From assembly GCA_934630495.1 (NCBI GenBank), contig CAKTVW010000031.1, positions 1-27,145 on the forward strand: a DNA stretch of 27,145 bases, written 5' to 3'. The stretch is from an uncultured Oscillospiraceae bacterium. GTDB taxonomy: Bacteria; Bacillota; Clostridia; Oscillospirales; Oscillospiraceae. Position numbers and translations under genes: made by a program. The notes beneath the pieces were generated by a model that had not been told where the DNA came from, did no database searches, and was given only the letters and a program-made list of their open reading frames with translations. Below, piece by piece: positions 17,701-25,452 of the stretch (positions are counted from its first letter, which is position 1; every line of letters begins with the position of its first letter).

Positions 17701-17720
17701 CCGGAAAAATGCTTTTCCGG
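17701..17720 (-). terminator. Hairpin downstream of the CDF transporter gene
   Basis: CCGGAAAA (17701-17708) and TTTTCCGG (17713-17720) form an 8-bp perfect stem in the gap after the transporter stop. There is no good T-run on the minus strand, so termination is only possible. Confidence 0.35.
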
Positions 17721-17787
17721 CCGCCGCAGCGCGCGGACGCTTCAAAGGCGCCGACGCATGACCGCGGGCCGCCGTGATGGGTCCGCA

Positions 17788-18987
17788 TCAATTACGGAAG
17801 GTGCGCTTTTGCCGCTTTTCCCGGCCGGAGACTTCGTCAAAGGTCACGACGGTATAGTAGCGCGGGTTTTCCTGCCTGACGCGTTCGTCCACGGCGCGCT
17901 TGATCTCCGCGCGCCGCCCGTCCATTGCAAAGGGCAGCGAAACGTCAAAGATCAGATTGGTGTGTCCGGGGCCGCGCACCATGCGGAAATCGTGCGTGCT
18001 CAGCTCGGGGTCGATCTCCCGCAGCGTTTGGCATACGATCTGCCGCATCCGGTTCAGCTCCTCGTCGTCGGTGACGATGGGGTCGTAGTGAATGACCAGA
18101 TGCACCCGCAGCTCGCGCAGACTGTCGCGCTCGATATCGTCGATGATGTCGTGGCAGTGCAGCGGGTCCTCGCGGGCGTCCATCTCCGCATGTACCGTGG
18201 CAAAGCACTGTCCCGGGCCGTAATCGTGCACCATCAGGTCGTGGATGCCGAGGATCTTCGGGTGGGAGAGGACCAGTGTGCTGATCCGCCTGACAAGCTC
18301 CGGGTCTGCCTGCTTTCCCAAAAGCGGACTGATCGTCTCCTTCGCGACGCCGCAGCCCGACCAGACGACGAATGCCGCTACCAGCAGACCGACCCAGCCG
18401 TCGGCATGCAGCCCCGTAAAATGCCCGATCAGACAGCCCAACAGGACCGCGCCCGTGGTAATGACGTCGTTGCGGCTGTCGGCGGCGGTCGCGTCGAGCG
18501 TCGTCGAGCCGATGCGCTTGCCCAGACGCTTGCAGAACAGCGCCATCCAGAGCTTGAGCAGGATCGACGCGGTCAAAACGCCCAGCGTCAGCCACGAAAA
18601 ATCGACCGGCACGGGATGCAGGATTTTCGCGATCGAGGACTTCCCAAGCTCCGCACCGATCAGCAGGATCAGAGCCGCCACGGCAAGACCGGAAAGGTAT
18701 TCGATGCGGGCGTGGCCGTAGGGGTGCTCGTCGTCGGCGGGGCGCTCGGCCAGCTTGAAACCCAGCAGCGTCACCAAGGACGACGACGCGTCGGACAGGT
18801 TGTTGACGGCGTCGGCGCCGACGGCGACCGAGCCGGACAGCAGACCCGCCAGCAGCTTGCCCGCAAACAGCAGCAGATTGCATATGATCCCCACGATGCC
18901 GGCAAGCTTGCCGTAGGCGCCGCGCACCTTGGGGTCCTCCACATTTTCATAGTCTTTTACAAAAAGACGAAGCAGCAGCTTTGTCAT
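17788..18987 (-). CDS. Cation diffusion facilitator (CDF) family transporter
   Basis: The 399-residue membrane protein has about six helices and a cytoplasmic C-terminal domain. Family markers are GADAVNNLSDASSS in helix two (Asp59, Asn62/63, Asp66), ADDEHPYGHARIEYLSGL (His88, His92) and AADSRNDVITT in helix five (Asp170, Asp174). It exports divalent metal against protons. The Asp/Asn-rich quartet without the His-Asp pair typical of zinc pumps leans toward Mn or Fe, but specificity cannot be settled here. The C-terminal domain is extended to about 180 residues. The start is ATG 18987 after GGAGGGA. The gene is divergent from the ABC exporter operon. Confidence 0.92.
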   Translation of the reverse strand: MTKLLLRLFVKDYENVEDPKVRGAYGKLAGIVGIICNLLLFAGKLLAGLLSGSVAVGADAVNNLSDASSSLVTLLGFKLAERPADDEHPYGHARIEYLSGLAVAALILLIGAELGKSSIAKILHPVPVDFSWLTLGVLTASILLKLWMALFCKRLGKRIGSTTLDATAADSRNDVITTGAVLLGCLIGHFTGLHADGWVGLLVAAFVVWSGCGVAKETISPLLGKQADPELVRRISTLVLSHPKILGIHDLMVHDYGPGQCFATVHAEMDAREDPLHCHDIIDDIERDSLRELRVHLVIHYDPIVTDDEELNRMRQIVCQTLREIDPELSTHDFRMVRGPGHTNLIFDVSLPFAMDGRRAEIKRAVDERVRQENPRYYTVVTFDEVSGREKRQKRTFRN

Positions 18988-19020
18988 TGCATTCCCTCCG
19001 AAAAAGTTAGCTCACCCTAC

Positions 19021-19026
19021 ATTATA
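19021..19026 (-). promoter_or_regulatory. -10 box for the CDF transporter
   Basis: A consensus TATAAT on the minus strand lies 33 bases before the ATG. The -35 region (around the complement of 19043-19049) is poor. Confidence 0.5.
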
Positions 19027-19069
19027 TCGAATCTGCCCCGAAAAGTACATAGTTTTTTCGTTTCGGGAC

Positions 19070-19097
19070 TTTCTTTTTGCGATTTCTATGCTACAAT
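19070..19097 (+). promoter_or_regulatory. Promoter of the ABC exporter operon
   Basis: TTTCTT (19070-19075), a 16-base spacer and TACAAT (19092-19097) preceded by TGC form an extended -10. It is divergent from, and within 50 bases of, the CDF promoter. Confidence 0.55.
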
Positions 19098-19324
19098 GAA
19101 AAACGGAGCAGCAAATCGCAAGGGACGCGCCGCACGGCTTCGGAGCCGGAAGCGTGTGCGCCGTCCGAGGGGAAATTCTCACGATTCCCCGCCCGAAACA
19201 ACAGGCAAGAGCCGTTTTTCCCGCAAAGAGACAGACTGTCGGCCGAGGATGGGGCGGCCTACACGGTCATTTCACGGGATACGATGCGGCTTTCTGCCGA
19301 CCGTAACACAAAAAAAGGAAGCAA
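19098..19324 (+). other. Structured 227-base leader of the ABC exporter operon
   Basis: No gene is visible. Predicted hairpins include GGCT-TCGG-AGCC inside a longer GGACG.../...CGTCC pairing at about 19120-19170, and GGGGAA/TTCCCC at about 19170-19190. The final AAAAAAAGGAAGCAA supplies the ribosome binding site. It matches no riboswitch class that I recognise. Confidence 0.4.
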
Positions 19325-21046
19325 ATGAAAAGAATACTGAACTATCTTAAGCCATATCTCGGCAAACTGCTGCTTGCAACGCTGATGATCTCGGTTTCAA
19401 CGCTGTGCAATCTGCTTTTGCCGACCTTGATGTCGGATATTTTGAATCACGGCATCCAGCAGCGGGATTTCGGCCTGATTACGCTGCGCTGCGGCGAGAT
19501 GCTGGGAGTCGCCGCCGTCAGCCTCGCAAGCGTCCTCTGGGGCACAAGGCTCAGCACCGATGTAGTCGCGGCCTTCTGCGCCGATCTGCGCGGCGACGTG
19601 TTCCGCAAGGTCAATACGCTCTCGTTCGAGGAGTTCGGCAGCCTCGGCACGGCCGCGCTGGTCACGCGCGCGACGCACGATGTCGGCACCGTTTCATGGG
19701 TGGCGTCGATGCTGGCCGGTACCGTTTCCACGATCCCGATGCTGTTTATCGGCGGCGTCGTGCTTGCCATGTGCAAGGACGTCGTGCTGTCACTGATCCT
19801 GCTGTGCTTCGTGCCGGTCATCGTTCTGGTCGTTACGCTCATCGGCCGAAGGGTGCTCCCGCTCTGGACGCGTTCGGACGACTACATCGACAAGCAGAAC
19901 GCCATCATGCGCGAGCGCCTGCGCGGCATTCGCGTGATCCGCGCGTTTCTCTCCGAGGAGCATGAGCACGAGCGCATCGCCGACGCCACGCATGTCATGG
20001 CCGAAAACATCATCAAGGGCAATGTGTCCATGGGCATTCTGACGCCGCTGTGCATGCTGCTGCTGAACGTGTCGGTGGTGCTGATCGTCTATTTCGGCGG
20101 CTGGCGCATGGTGCACCAGGTCAGCGCCGTCAGTGCGGGCGATATCTTCGCCATTATCCAGTACGTCACCATGGTCATGAACGGCATCGTCATGGCCTCC
20201 TTCGCCATCGTCATGTACCCGCACGCCAAGGTCGCGGCCGGGCGCATCAACCAGGTGCTCGACGCCGAGGGTATGGGCGACGGCTCGATCGGGCTGGACA
20301 TGCCGCTCACCGGCGACATCCGCTTTGAAAACGTCAGCTTTTCCTATGGCGGCAGCGAGGCTGCCGTCAGCAATATCGATCTGACCATCCGCAGAGGACA
20401 GAAGATCTCCGTGATCGGCGGCACGGGCAGCGGCAAAAGCACGCTGATCTCTCTGCTGCTGGGCTTCCGCCTGCCGACGCAGGGACGGGTGCTGTTTGAC
20501 GGCGTCCCGACCACGGAGCTGAGCAAGTACACGCTGCGCAGAAATATCAGCAGCGTGCTGCAAGGCTCCGCCATCTATTCCGGCACGATCGGGGAAAACA
20601 TCCGTATGGGCGATCCCTCCGCAGCGCCGGAGCAGGTGGAGCGCGCGGCCTCGATCGCGCAGCTTTCGGATTTTATCGCCTCCTGCGAGGGCGGCCTGAA
20701 TTACGAGATCAAGCAGGCGGGCAAGAACCTCTCCGGCGGACAGAAGCAGCGCCTTTCCATCGCCCGCGCGCTGGTCAAGGACGCGCCGATCTATATTTTT
20801 GACGACAGCTTTTCCGCACTGGACTTCCTGACGGAGAAAAAGCTGCGCACGGCGCTCAATGAGCAGATCGCCGGACGGACGCAGATCGTCGTAACGCAGC
20901 GCGTCACCTCCGCCATGAGCGCCGACTGCATCTTCGTCATGGACTGCGGACGCCTGATCGACGCCGGAACGCATCCGGAGCTGCTGTCCCGCTGTAAGAT
21001 CTATCAGGAGATCTATGCCTCTCAGACGGGAGGTGGCACAAAATGA
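19325..21046 (+). CDS. ABC exporter half-transporter with degenerate ATP site
   Basis: The 573-residue protein has six membrane helices followed by an ATPase domain. Walker A is GGTGSGKS (365-372) and the signature is LSGGQ (469-473). The Walker B Glu is replaced by Asp (IFDDSFSALD, Asp494) and the switch His by Gln (VVTQRV, Gln525). These two changes are the known mark of the weak-site subunit in heterodimeric exporters such as TM287/288 and BmrCD. Its stop overlaps the start of the next half-transporter (ATGA), so the two are made together. The exported substrate (drug, lipid or peptide) is not evident. Confidence 0.93.
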   Translation: MKRILNYLKPYLGKLLLATLMISVSTLCNLLLPTLMSDILNHGIQQRDFGLITLRCGEMLGVAAVSLASVLWGTRLSTDVVAAFCADLRGDVFRKVNTLSFEEFGSLGTAALVTRATHDVGTVSWVASMLAGTVSTIPMLFIGGVVLAMCKDVVLSLILLCFVPVIVLVVTLIGRRVLPLWTRSDDYIDKQNAIMRERLRGIRVIRAFLSEEHEHERIADATHVMAENIIKGNVSMGILTPLCMLLLNVSVVLIVYFGGWRMVHQVSAVSAGDIFAIIQYVTMVMNGIVMASFAIVMYPHAKVAAGRINQVLDAEGMGDGSIGLDMPLTGDIRFENVSFSYGGSEAAVSNIDLTIRRGQKISVIGGTGSGKSTLISLLLGFRLPTQGRVLFDGVPTTELSKYTLRRNISSVLQGSAIYSGTIGENIRMGDPSAAPEQVERAASIAQLSDFIASCEGGLNYEIKQAGKNLSGGQKQRLSIARALVKDAPIYIFDDSFSALDFLTEKKLRTALNEQIAGRTQIVVTQRVTSAMSADCIFVMDCGRLIDAGTHPELLSRCKIYQEIYASQTGGGTK

Positions 21047-22833
21047 AAGATAAAAACACCGAAAAGAAGAAAAACGAACAGACCAAGCGCGACCGCGTGA
21101 TCTGGCGGCTGTTTCTGGAGGCAAAGCCGATCTGGAAATGGCTGGTCGTCGCGTGCGTTTTGTGCGCGGGAGTCATCTTCTGTGCCGTCGCGGGGCCGAA
21201 GCTGCTCGGCGACCTGATCGATCGGCTCTACCTCTACTGGGAGGGAAGCTACGCGGGCGACCTGCTGCATGATCTCCTGCCGGGACTCGGCCTGCTGCTG
21301 GCGGTCTACGTCGGCTACAGCCTGCTCAGTTATCTGAAAATGCTGCTGCTCAACCATGTGGTCAGCCGCTACTTTACCTGCGCGCTGCGCATCCGCATCT
21401 CCGACAAGATCAAGCGCCTGCCCGTCAGCTACGTCGATCAGACGCCCGTGGGCGACGTGCTCTCGCGCATGACCGACGACGTTTCCACCATGGGCAACTA
21501 CGTCCATCAGATCGTCGATACCCTGATGACGGGCTTCCTGATGATCCTTGCCATCGCGGTAATGATGCTGCTGGAGGACTGGCGGCTGGCGCTGCTGGTG
21601 CTGGCCATGACGCCGCTGTCCATCTGGTTCTCGTCCTTCCTGTCCTCCAAGAGCGAAAAGCACTTCTACGAGATGTTTACCTCCTTCGGCGACCTGAACT
21701 CCGTGGTGGAGGAATCCTTTACGAATTTTGCCACGACGAAGGCCTACAATCTGGAGGAGTACAGTCAGGAGAAGCACGAGGCAGTGAACCGCCGCGTGCA
21801 GCGCTCCGAGGCGAAGGCGAACTTCACCTCCTCAATGGTGCAGCCGATCATTGCGTTCTCCAACGCGCTGGCCTATATCGCCATCTGCCTGCTGGGCGGC
21901 TGGCTGCTCGTGCGCGGTCATATCGGCTCGGTGGGCGTGATCGTCACCACGCTGCTCTACGCCAAGCAGTTTTCCGCGCCGCTGGAGCAGATCGCGGGCG
22001 GCCTCGGCGACCTGCAGCATGCCAAGGCTGCGGCAAGACGCGTGTTCAAGCTGCTCGATCTTCCGGAGGAGGAAAACGCCTCCGGGACGCTTCCCGGGGC
22101 GGCAGAGGGCAACATCCGCTTCGAGCACGTCGATTTTTCCTATACCAAGGACAGTCCGCTGATCGAGGACCTGAACATCGATGTCAAGAAGGGGCAGAAC
22201 GTCGCGATCGTCGGGCCTACGGGCGCGGGAAAAACCACCATCGTCAATCTGCTCATGCGCTTTTACGATGTCGATAAAGGACGCATCCTGATCGACGGCG
22301 TTGATTGCGCGACGCTCTCCCGCGAGGAAATGCGCCGACAGTTCGGCATGGTCCTTCAGGATACCTGGCTGTTCCGCGGCACGATCGCGGAGAACGTGGC
22401 CTTCGGCAAGCCGGACGCCACGCGCGAGGAGATCGTCGAGGCGTGCGACCGGGCCTATTGCGACCATTTTATCCGTACGCTGCCCGAGGGCTACGATACC
22501 GTCGTCGGAGACGACATGACGAATCTCTCCGGCGGTCAGAAACAGCTCCTGACCATTGCGCGCGCAATGCTGGCCGACCGCCGACTGCTGATCCTCGACG
22601 AAGCGACCTCCAACGTCGACACGCGTACCGAAGTCCTGCTGCAAAAGGCGATGGATAATCTGATGCGCGAACGCACCTGCTTCGTGATTGCCCACCGTCT
22701 GTCGACCATTGTCGATTCTGACCTGATCCTCGTGATCGACCATGGCCGCATCGTCGAGCAGGGCACGCATCGACAGCTCTTGGAAAAGAAGGGCTTCTAC
22801 CACCAGATCTATACCAGTCAATACGCGATTTAA
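21043..22833 (+). CDS. ABC exporter half-transporter with canonical ATP site
   Basis: The 596-residue partner has a basic, charged N-terminal extension (about 25 residues), six helices and a complete ATPase domain. Walker A is GPTGAGKT (391-398), the signature LSGGQ (495-499), Walker B LLILDEATSNVD with catalytic Glu520, and the switch His551 lies in VIAHRLSTI. It supplies the hydrolysing site complementary to the degenerate one upstream. The ATG lies inside the ATGA overlap, preceded by GGGAGGTG. The TM287/288-like pairing predicts a multidrug- or lipid-type exporter, but nothing nearby fixes the cargo. Confidence 0.94.
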   Translation: MKDKNTEKKKNEQTKRDRVIWRLFLEAKPIWKWLVVACVLCAGVIFCAVAGPKLLGDLIDRLYLYWEGSYAGDLLHDLLPGLGLLLAVYVGYSLLSYLKMLLLNHVVSRYFTCALRIRISDKIKRLPVSYVDQTPVGDVLSRMTDDVSTMGNYVHQIVDTLMTGFLMILAIAVMMLLEDWRLALLVLAMTPLSIWFSSFLSSKSEKHFYEMFTSFGDLNSVVEESFTNFATTKAYNLEEYSQEKHEAVNRRVQRSEAKANFTSSMVQPIIAFSNALAYIAICLLGGWLLVRGHIGSVGVIVTTLLYAKQFSAPLEQIAGGLGDLQHAKAAARRVFKLLDLPEEENASGTLPGAAEGNIRFEHVDFSYTKDSPLIEDLNIDVKKGQNVAIVGPTGAGKTTIVNLLMRFYDVDKGRILIDGVDCATLSREEMRRQFGMVLQDTWLFRGTIAENVAFGKPDATREEIVEACDRAYCDHFIRTLPEGYDTVVGDDMTNLSGGQKQLLTIARAMLADRRLLILDEATSNVDTRTEVLLQKAMDNLMRERTCFVIAHRLSTIVDSDLILVIDHGRIVEQGTHRQLLEKKGFYHQIYTSQYAI

Positions 22834-22839
22834 TACAAG

Positions 22840-22870
22840 CGGCGGGGAGGAAGGTTTTTCCTCCCCGCCG
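22840..22870 (+). terminator. Hairpin ending the ABC exporter operon
   Basis: CGGCGGGGAGGAA (22840-22852) and TTCCTCCCCGCCG (22858-22870) form a perfect 13-bp stem starting seven bases after the stop. No strong T-run follows. Confidence 0.7.
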
Positions 22871-22897
22871 TGAGTATTTCAAAGAGTTTTCCGGTTA

Positions 22898-23020
22898 TGT
22901 CATTGCGAGGAGGGCGCAGCCCGACGCGGCAATCCGTTCTCCTCTGTAACGTTTTTAAGAGAAAACCGGCGCAAAGAGATGCGGATTGCCACGGTTTGCT
23001 GCGCAAACCTCGCAATGACA
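22898..23020. repeat. Long palindromic intergenic repeat with TGTCATTGCGAGG ends
   Basis: TGTCATTGCGAGG (22898-22910) and CCTCGCAATGACA (23008-23020) are perfect inverted ends. Inner blocks GCAATCCG and CGGATTGC also pair. A related element occurs at 26960-27076. Elements with a TCATTGCGAGG end and a GGCAATC core are widespread in bacteria as non-coding palindromic repeats. No gene is present. Confidence 0.8.
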
Positions 23021-23048
23021 TGCGGGGCAACTTTTTGACAATCTGACC

Positions 23049-23077
23049 GCGTAGGGCGGGGTGACCTCACCCCGCCG
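23049..23077. repeat. Dispersed GC-rich palindrome, copy 2
   Basis: It differs from the copy at 455-483 by one base (GACC-TC versus GACC-CC in the middle). It stands next to the long palindrome in a gap between operons. Confidence 0.75.
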
Positions 23078-23085
23078 TTTTGAAC

Positions 23086-23118
23086 TCTCCCGGCTTTCGG
23101 CAGCGGAAAGCCGGGAGA
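23086..23118. terminator. Terminator-like hairpin before the GntR operon
   Basis: TCTCCCGGCTTTC (23086-23098) and GAAAGCCGGGAGA (23106-23118) form a perfect 13-bp stem, followed on the plus strand by TTTGT. It may block read-through from the exporter operon. Confidence 0.6.
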
Positions 23119-23213
23119 TTTGTATACTATCGATCGCTTTTTGCAGAATCGTATGCATTATAAATACGAATAGTATAAAATAAAAGACTTGGGGTATTTT
23201 TTTCAAAAGGTGC

Positions 23214-23242
23214 TTGACAAATGTGCATTAGTGTGTTAGTAT
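23214..23242 (+). promoter_or_regulatory. Promoter of the GntR-ABC operon
   Basis: A consensus TTGACA (23214-23219), exactly 17 bases and TAGTAT (23237-23242) form the strongest promoter in the window. Confidence 0.85.
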
Positions 23243-23256
23243 CTTAATACACTAAT
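23227..23256. promoter_or_regulatory. Dyad operator overlapping the GntR promoter
   Basis: ATTAGTGT (23227-23234) and ACACTAAT (23249-23256) are perfect inverted arms, with TTA/TAA continuing the symmetry inside. The dyad covers the spacer and the -10 box. A GTGTA-like dyad is typical of YtrA-type GntR repressors, so autorepression by the first gene product is the likely use. Confidence 0.75.
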
Positions 23257-23471
23257 AAATTAGAACGCCGATTCATGATACCGCGCGTTCAATGGGGACC
23301 GATTTACCGGGACCCCGACGCATCGGAATAAGGCCGCGCACCGAGGGCTTCTATTGGGACGGCGCCGCATGGTGCATCCGTGCCGGCACAGAGCCGCAGG
23401 GGGCGTCCGTCCCGCCCAAGGCCGCGCGGCAAACAACGAAATGGCGTACAAATCACATGGGAGGTGATCTC
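23257..23471 (+). other. Long GC-rich leader of the GntR operon
   Basis: About 200 untranslated bases lie between the promoter and the regulator start, unusually long for a small repressor gene. Short hairpins (for example GGGGACC...GGGACCCC near 23293-23316) are visible. The frame of the regulator stays open upstream, but the implied peptide is of odd composition and lacks a ribosome binding site. Confidence 0.4.
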
Positions 23472-23837
23472 TTGTCCTGGAATCTGGATAACAGCCGCCC
23501 GATCTGGCTTCAGCTTGACGAGGTGCTGACGCAGCGTATCGTCTCCGGACAGTATCCGCTCGGCGTCCGCATTCCTTCCGTACGCGATCTGGCGGCGGAG
23601 GCGGGCGTAAACCCCAATACGATGCAGCGCGCGCTGGCCGCGCTGGAGGAGAGCGGCCTCGTCACGGCACAGCGAAACACCGGCCGCGTCGTCACGCAGG
23701 ATGCCGAGCTGATCGCCGAAACACGGCTCGCGCTGGCGCGCACGGAGCTGGCCGCCTTTCGGCAGAAAATGCTGCTGCTCGGCTTCAACGCCGAGGAAAT
23801 CGATGAATTATTACGATCAAAGGAGGAAACGCAATGA
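23472..23837 (+). CDS. GntR-family transcriptional regulator, YtrA subfamily
   Basis: The 121-residue protein has a GntR winged helix (about residues 10-75, with GQYPLGVRIPSVRDLAAEAG and VNPNTMQRALAALEESGLV). Only a short helical tail follows, the YtrA layout that dimerises without a ligand-binding domain. I take TTG 23472 as start because GGAGGTGA stands at the right distance; an ATG five codons earlier overlaps that site. It probably represses its own operon through the dyad upstream. Such regulators usually control ABC genes induced by envelope stress or cell-wall antibiotics. Its stop overlaps the next start (ATGA). Confidence 0.92.
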   Translation: MSWNLDNSRPIWLQLDEVLTQRIVSGQYPLGVRIPSVRDLAAEAGVNPNTMQRALAALEESGLVTAQRNTGRVVTQDAELIAETRLALARTELAAFRQKMLLLGFNAEEIDELLRSKEETQ

Positions 23838-24562
23838 GCTATCTTGTTGACTGCAGCGACCTGAGCAAGTGCTATCAAGGCGATCGGCCCGCGCTGGATC
23901 GGGTGCGCTTGCAGCTTCCCGCCGGGCGGATCATCGGACTGCTTGGCCCGAACGGTTCGGGAAAGACCACATTTATCAAGATCCTTGCCGGGCTGCTGCG
24001 GCAGACGTCCGGCTCCGTCCTGATCGACGGCCGTGCCGTCGGCGCGGAGACAAAGGCGGTCGTCAGCTATCTGCCCGATAAGATGTTTTTCGCGCGTTGG
24101 ATGCGCTGCTGCGACCTGATCGACCTGTTTGCGGATTTCTACGCGGATTTCCGCCGCGAACGCGCGGAGGCCATGTGCGACGCACTGGGGATTGACCGCC
24201 GCGCCAAAATCAAGACGCTGTCCAAGGGCACGAAGGAAAAATTGCAGCTTATTCTGGTCATGAGCCGCGAAGCGAAGCTGTATCTGCTCGACGAGCCGAT
24301 CGCGGGCGTGGACCCTGCGGCGCGGGAGTTCATTCTGCGCACGATCCTGTCCAACTACTCGCCGGAGAGCACCGTCCTGATCTCCACGCATCTGATCGCG
24401 GACGTCGAGCCTGTGCTTGACGAGGTGGTGTTCCTGAAGGAAGGGCGCGTTGTGCGCTACGATTCCGTGGACAATATCCGTTCCGCCGAGGGGAAATCCG
24501 TGGACGAGGTGTTCCGTGATATTTTCCGCACGATCCCCGTGGGAGGTGAATGGCCATGCTAG
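23834..24562 (+). CDS. ABC transporter ATPase of a YtrA-type operon
   Basis: The 242-residue cytosolic ATPase has Walker A GPNGSGKT (38-45), a variant signature LSKGTKEKL (129-137), Walker B LYLLDEP with Glu154, and the switch His186 in ISTHL. The KGTKEKL signature in place of LSGGQ is common in ABC-2 systems linked to YtrA or BcrA-type resistance. It should pair with the membrane protein encoded next, which starts inside its last codons, and is coupled to the regulator by ATGA. The transported or sensed molecule is unknown. Confidence 0.92.
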   Translation: MSYLVDCSDLSKCYQGDRPALDRVRLQLPAGRIIGLLGPNGSGKTTFIKILAGLLRQTSGSVLIDGRAVGAETKAVVSYLPDKMFFARWMRCCDLIDLFADFYADFRRERAEAMCDALGIDRRAKIKTLSKGTKEKLQLILVMSREAKLYLLDEPIAGVDPAAREFILRTILSNYSPESTVLISTHLIADVEPVLDEVVFLKEGRVVRYDSVDNIRSAEGKSVDEVFRDIFRTIPVGGEWPC

Positions 24563-25335
24563 GTAAGCTTTTGAAATATGATCTCCGCGCCAATCTGAAG
24601 ATTTTCCTCTTTATTTGGCCCGCGATCGTGGTGTTTTCGCTTCTGGAGCGCCTGCTTGTCGCGCTGATGCCCTCAAGCAGTCCGATCGCGCAAGTCCTTA
24701 TCATTATGACGATCGCGGTCTTCATGATGGCGCTGGTCGCCGCCTGCATCTTCTCGCTGGTCATTTCCGTCATCCGCTTCTATTCGGGACTGCTTCGCGA
24801 CGAGGGATATCTGATGTTCACACTGCCTGTCAAGACGTGGCAGCTCGTGCTGTCCAAGCTGATCTCGGCGTTCGTGTTCGTATTCGGTACGGCGCTGCTG
24901 AGCGTTTTGGGCGGATATTGTCTCCTTGATGCGCTCCCGAATTTTTCCGCCACCTTCTTCACGACAATTCGTTACATTGTGCAGGGGAGCGACGAGAATG
25001 TCCTGATGCTGGTGCTGGCGGCCGTGAATTTCGTGCTCAGCCCGATCGCACTGCTCCTGCAGGTCTATTTCTCCTGCTCCATCGGTCATTTGGGCAAGCG
25101 CCTGAGAGTCCTCTGGTCGATCCTGACCTTCTACGGGGTCAGCGTCGTGATGCAGATCGTCAACACCGTCGCCATAGTCGTTATTCCCTTCGGCCTGAGC
25201 GACAAGCTGGCGCTGACGGAGATCCAGACGGCGGTGCTGACGCAGGGCTTCACCTGTATCGAAAGCATCGCGCTGTGCGTCGTGTTCTTCTTTGTCAGCG
25301 AACGCATCCTGCGCAGACATCTGAATCTTGAATAA
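24556..25335 (+). CDS. ABC-2-type permease of the GntR operon
   Basis: The 259-residue membrane protein has about six hydrophobic segments: ILFLFIWPAIVVFSLL-type near 17-35, then IIMTIAVFMMALVAACIFSLVI-type segments and further pairs to the C-terminus. MLGKLLKYDLRANLK is the usual amphipathic start of such permeases. I prefer ATG 24556 to ATG 24550, because GGAGG lies nine bases before the former and almost touches the latter. It overlaps the ATPase gene by seven bases. Together they form a small exporter or antibiotic-sensing transporter. No domain identifies the substrate. Confidence 0.85.
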   Translation: MLGKLLKYDLRANLKIFLFIWPAIVVFSLLERLLVALMPSSSPIAQVLIIMTIAVFMMALVAACIFSLVISVIRFYSGLLRDEGYLMFTLPVKTWQLVLSKLISAFVFVFGTALLSVLGGYCLLDALPNFSATFFTTIRYIVQGSDENVLMLVLAAVNFVLSPIALLLQVYFSCSIGHLGKRLRVLWSILTFYGVSVVMQIVNTVAIVVIPFGLSDKLALTEIQTAVLTQGFTCIESIALCVVFFFVSERILRRHLNLE

Positions 25336-25355
25336 GTCGTATGAAACAAATCGTG

Positions 25356-25398
25356 AGCGTCGCTTTTTCCGGCTGGGAAAAAGCGGCGCTTGCTTTTT
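25356..25398 (+). terminator. Intrinsic terminator of the GntR-ABC operon
   Basis: AGCGTCGCTTTTTCC (25356-25370) pairs with GGAAAAAGCGGCGCT (25376-25390) with one G-U, followed by TGCTTTTT. The T-run doubles as part of the next promoter. Confidence 0.8.
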
Positions 25399-25418
25399 GT
25401 CGAAAAGTGCGGTATGAT
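25390..25418 (+). promoter_or_regulatory. Promoter of the SLH-peptidase gene
   Basis: TTGCTT (25390-25395), 17 bases and TATGAT (25413-25418) lie 34 bases before the ATG. The -35 box overlaps the foot of the upstream terminator. Confidence 0.65.
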
Positions 25419-25452
25419 GGCGGTAGACATAATATCGAGGAGGAAACTGTAC

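Noticed and set aside
17668..19350. 560-codon plus-strand frame opposite the CDF transporter
   Set aside because: It is antisense to the transporter and runs through two promoters and intergenic DNA.
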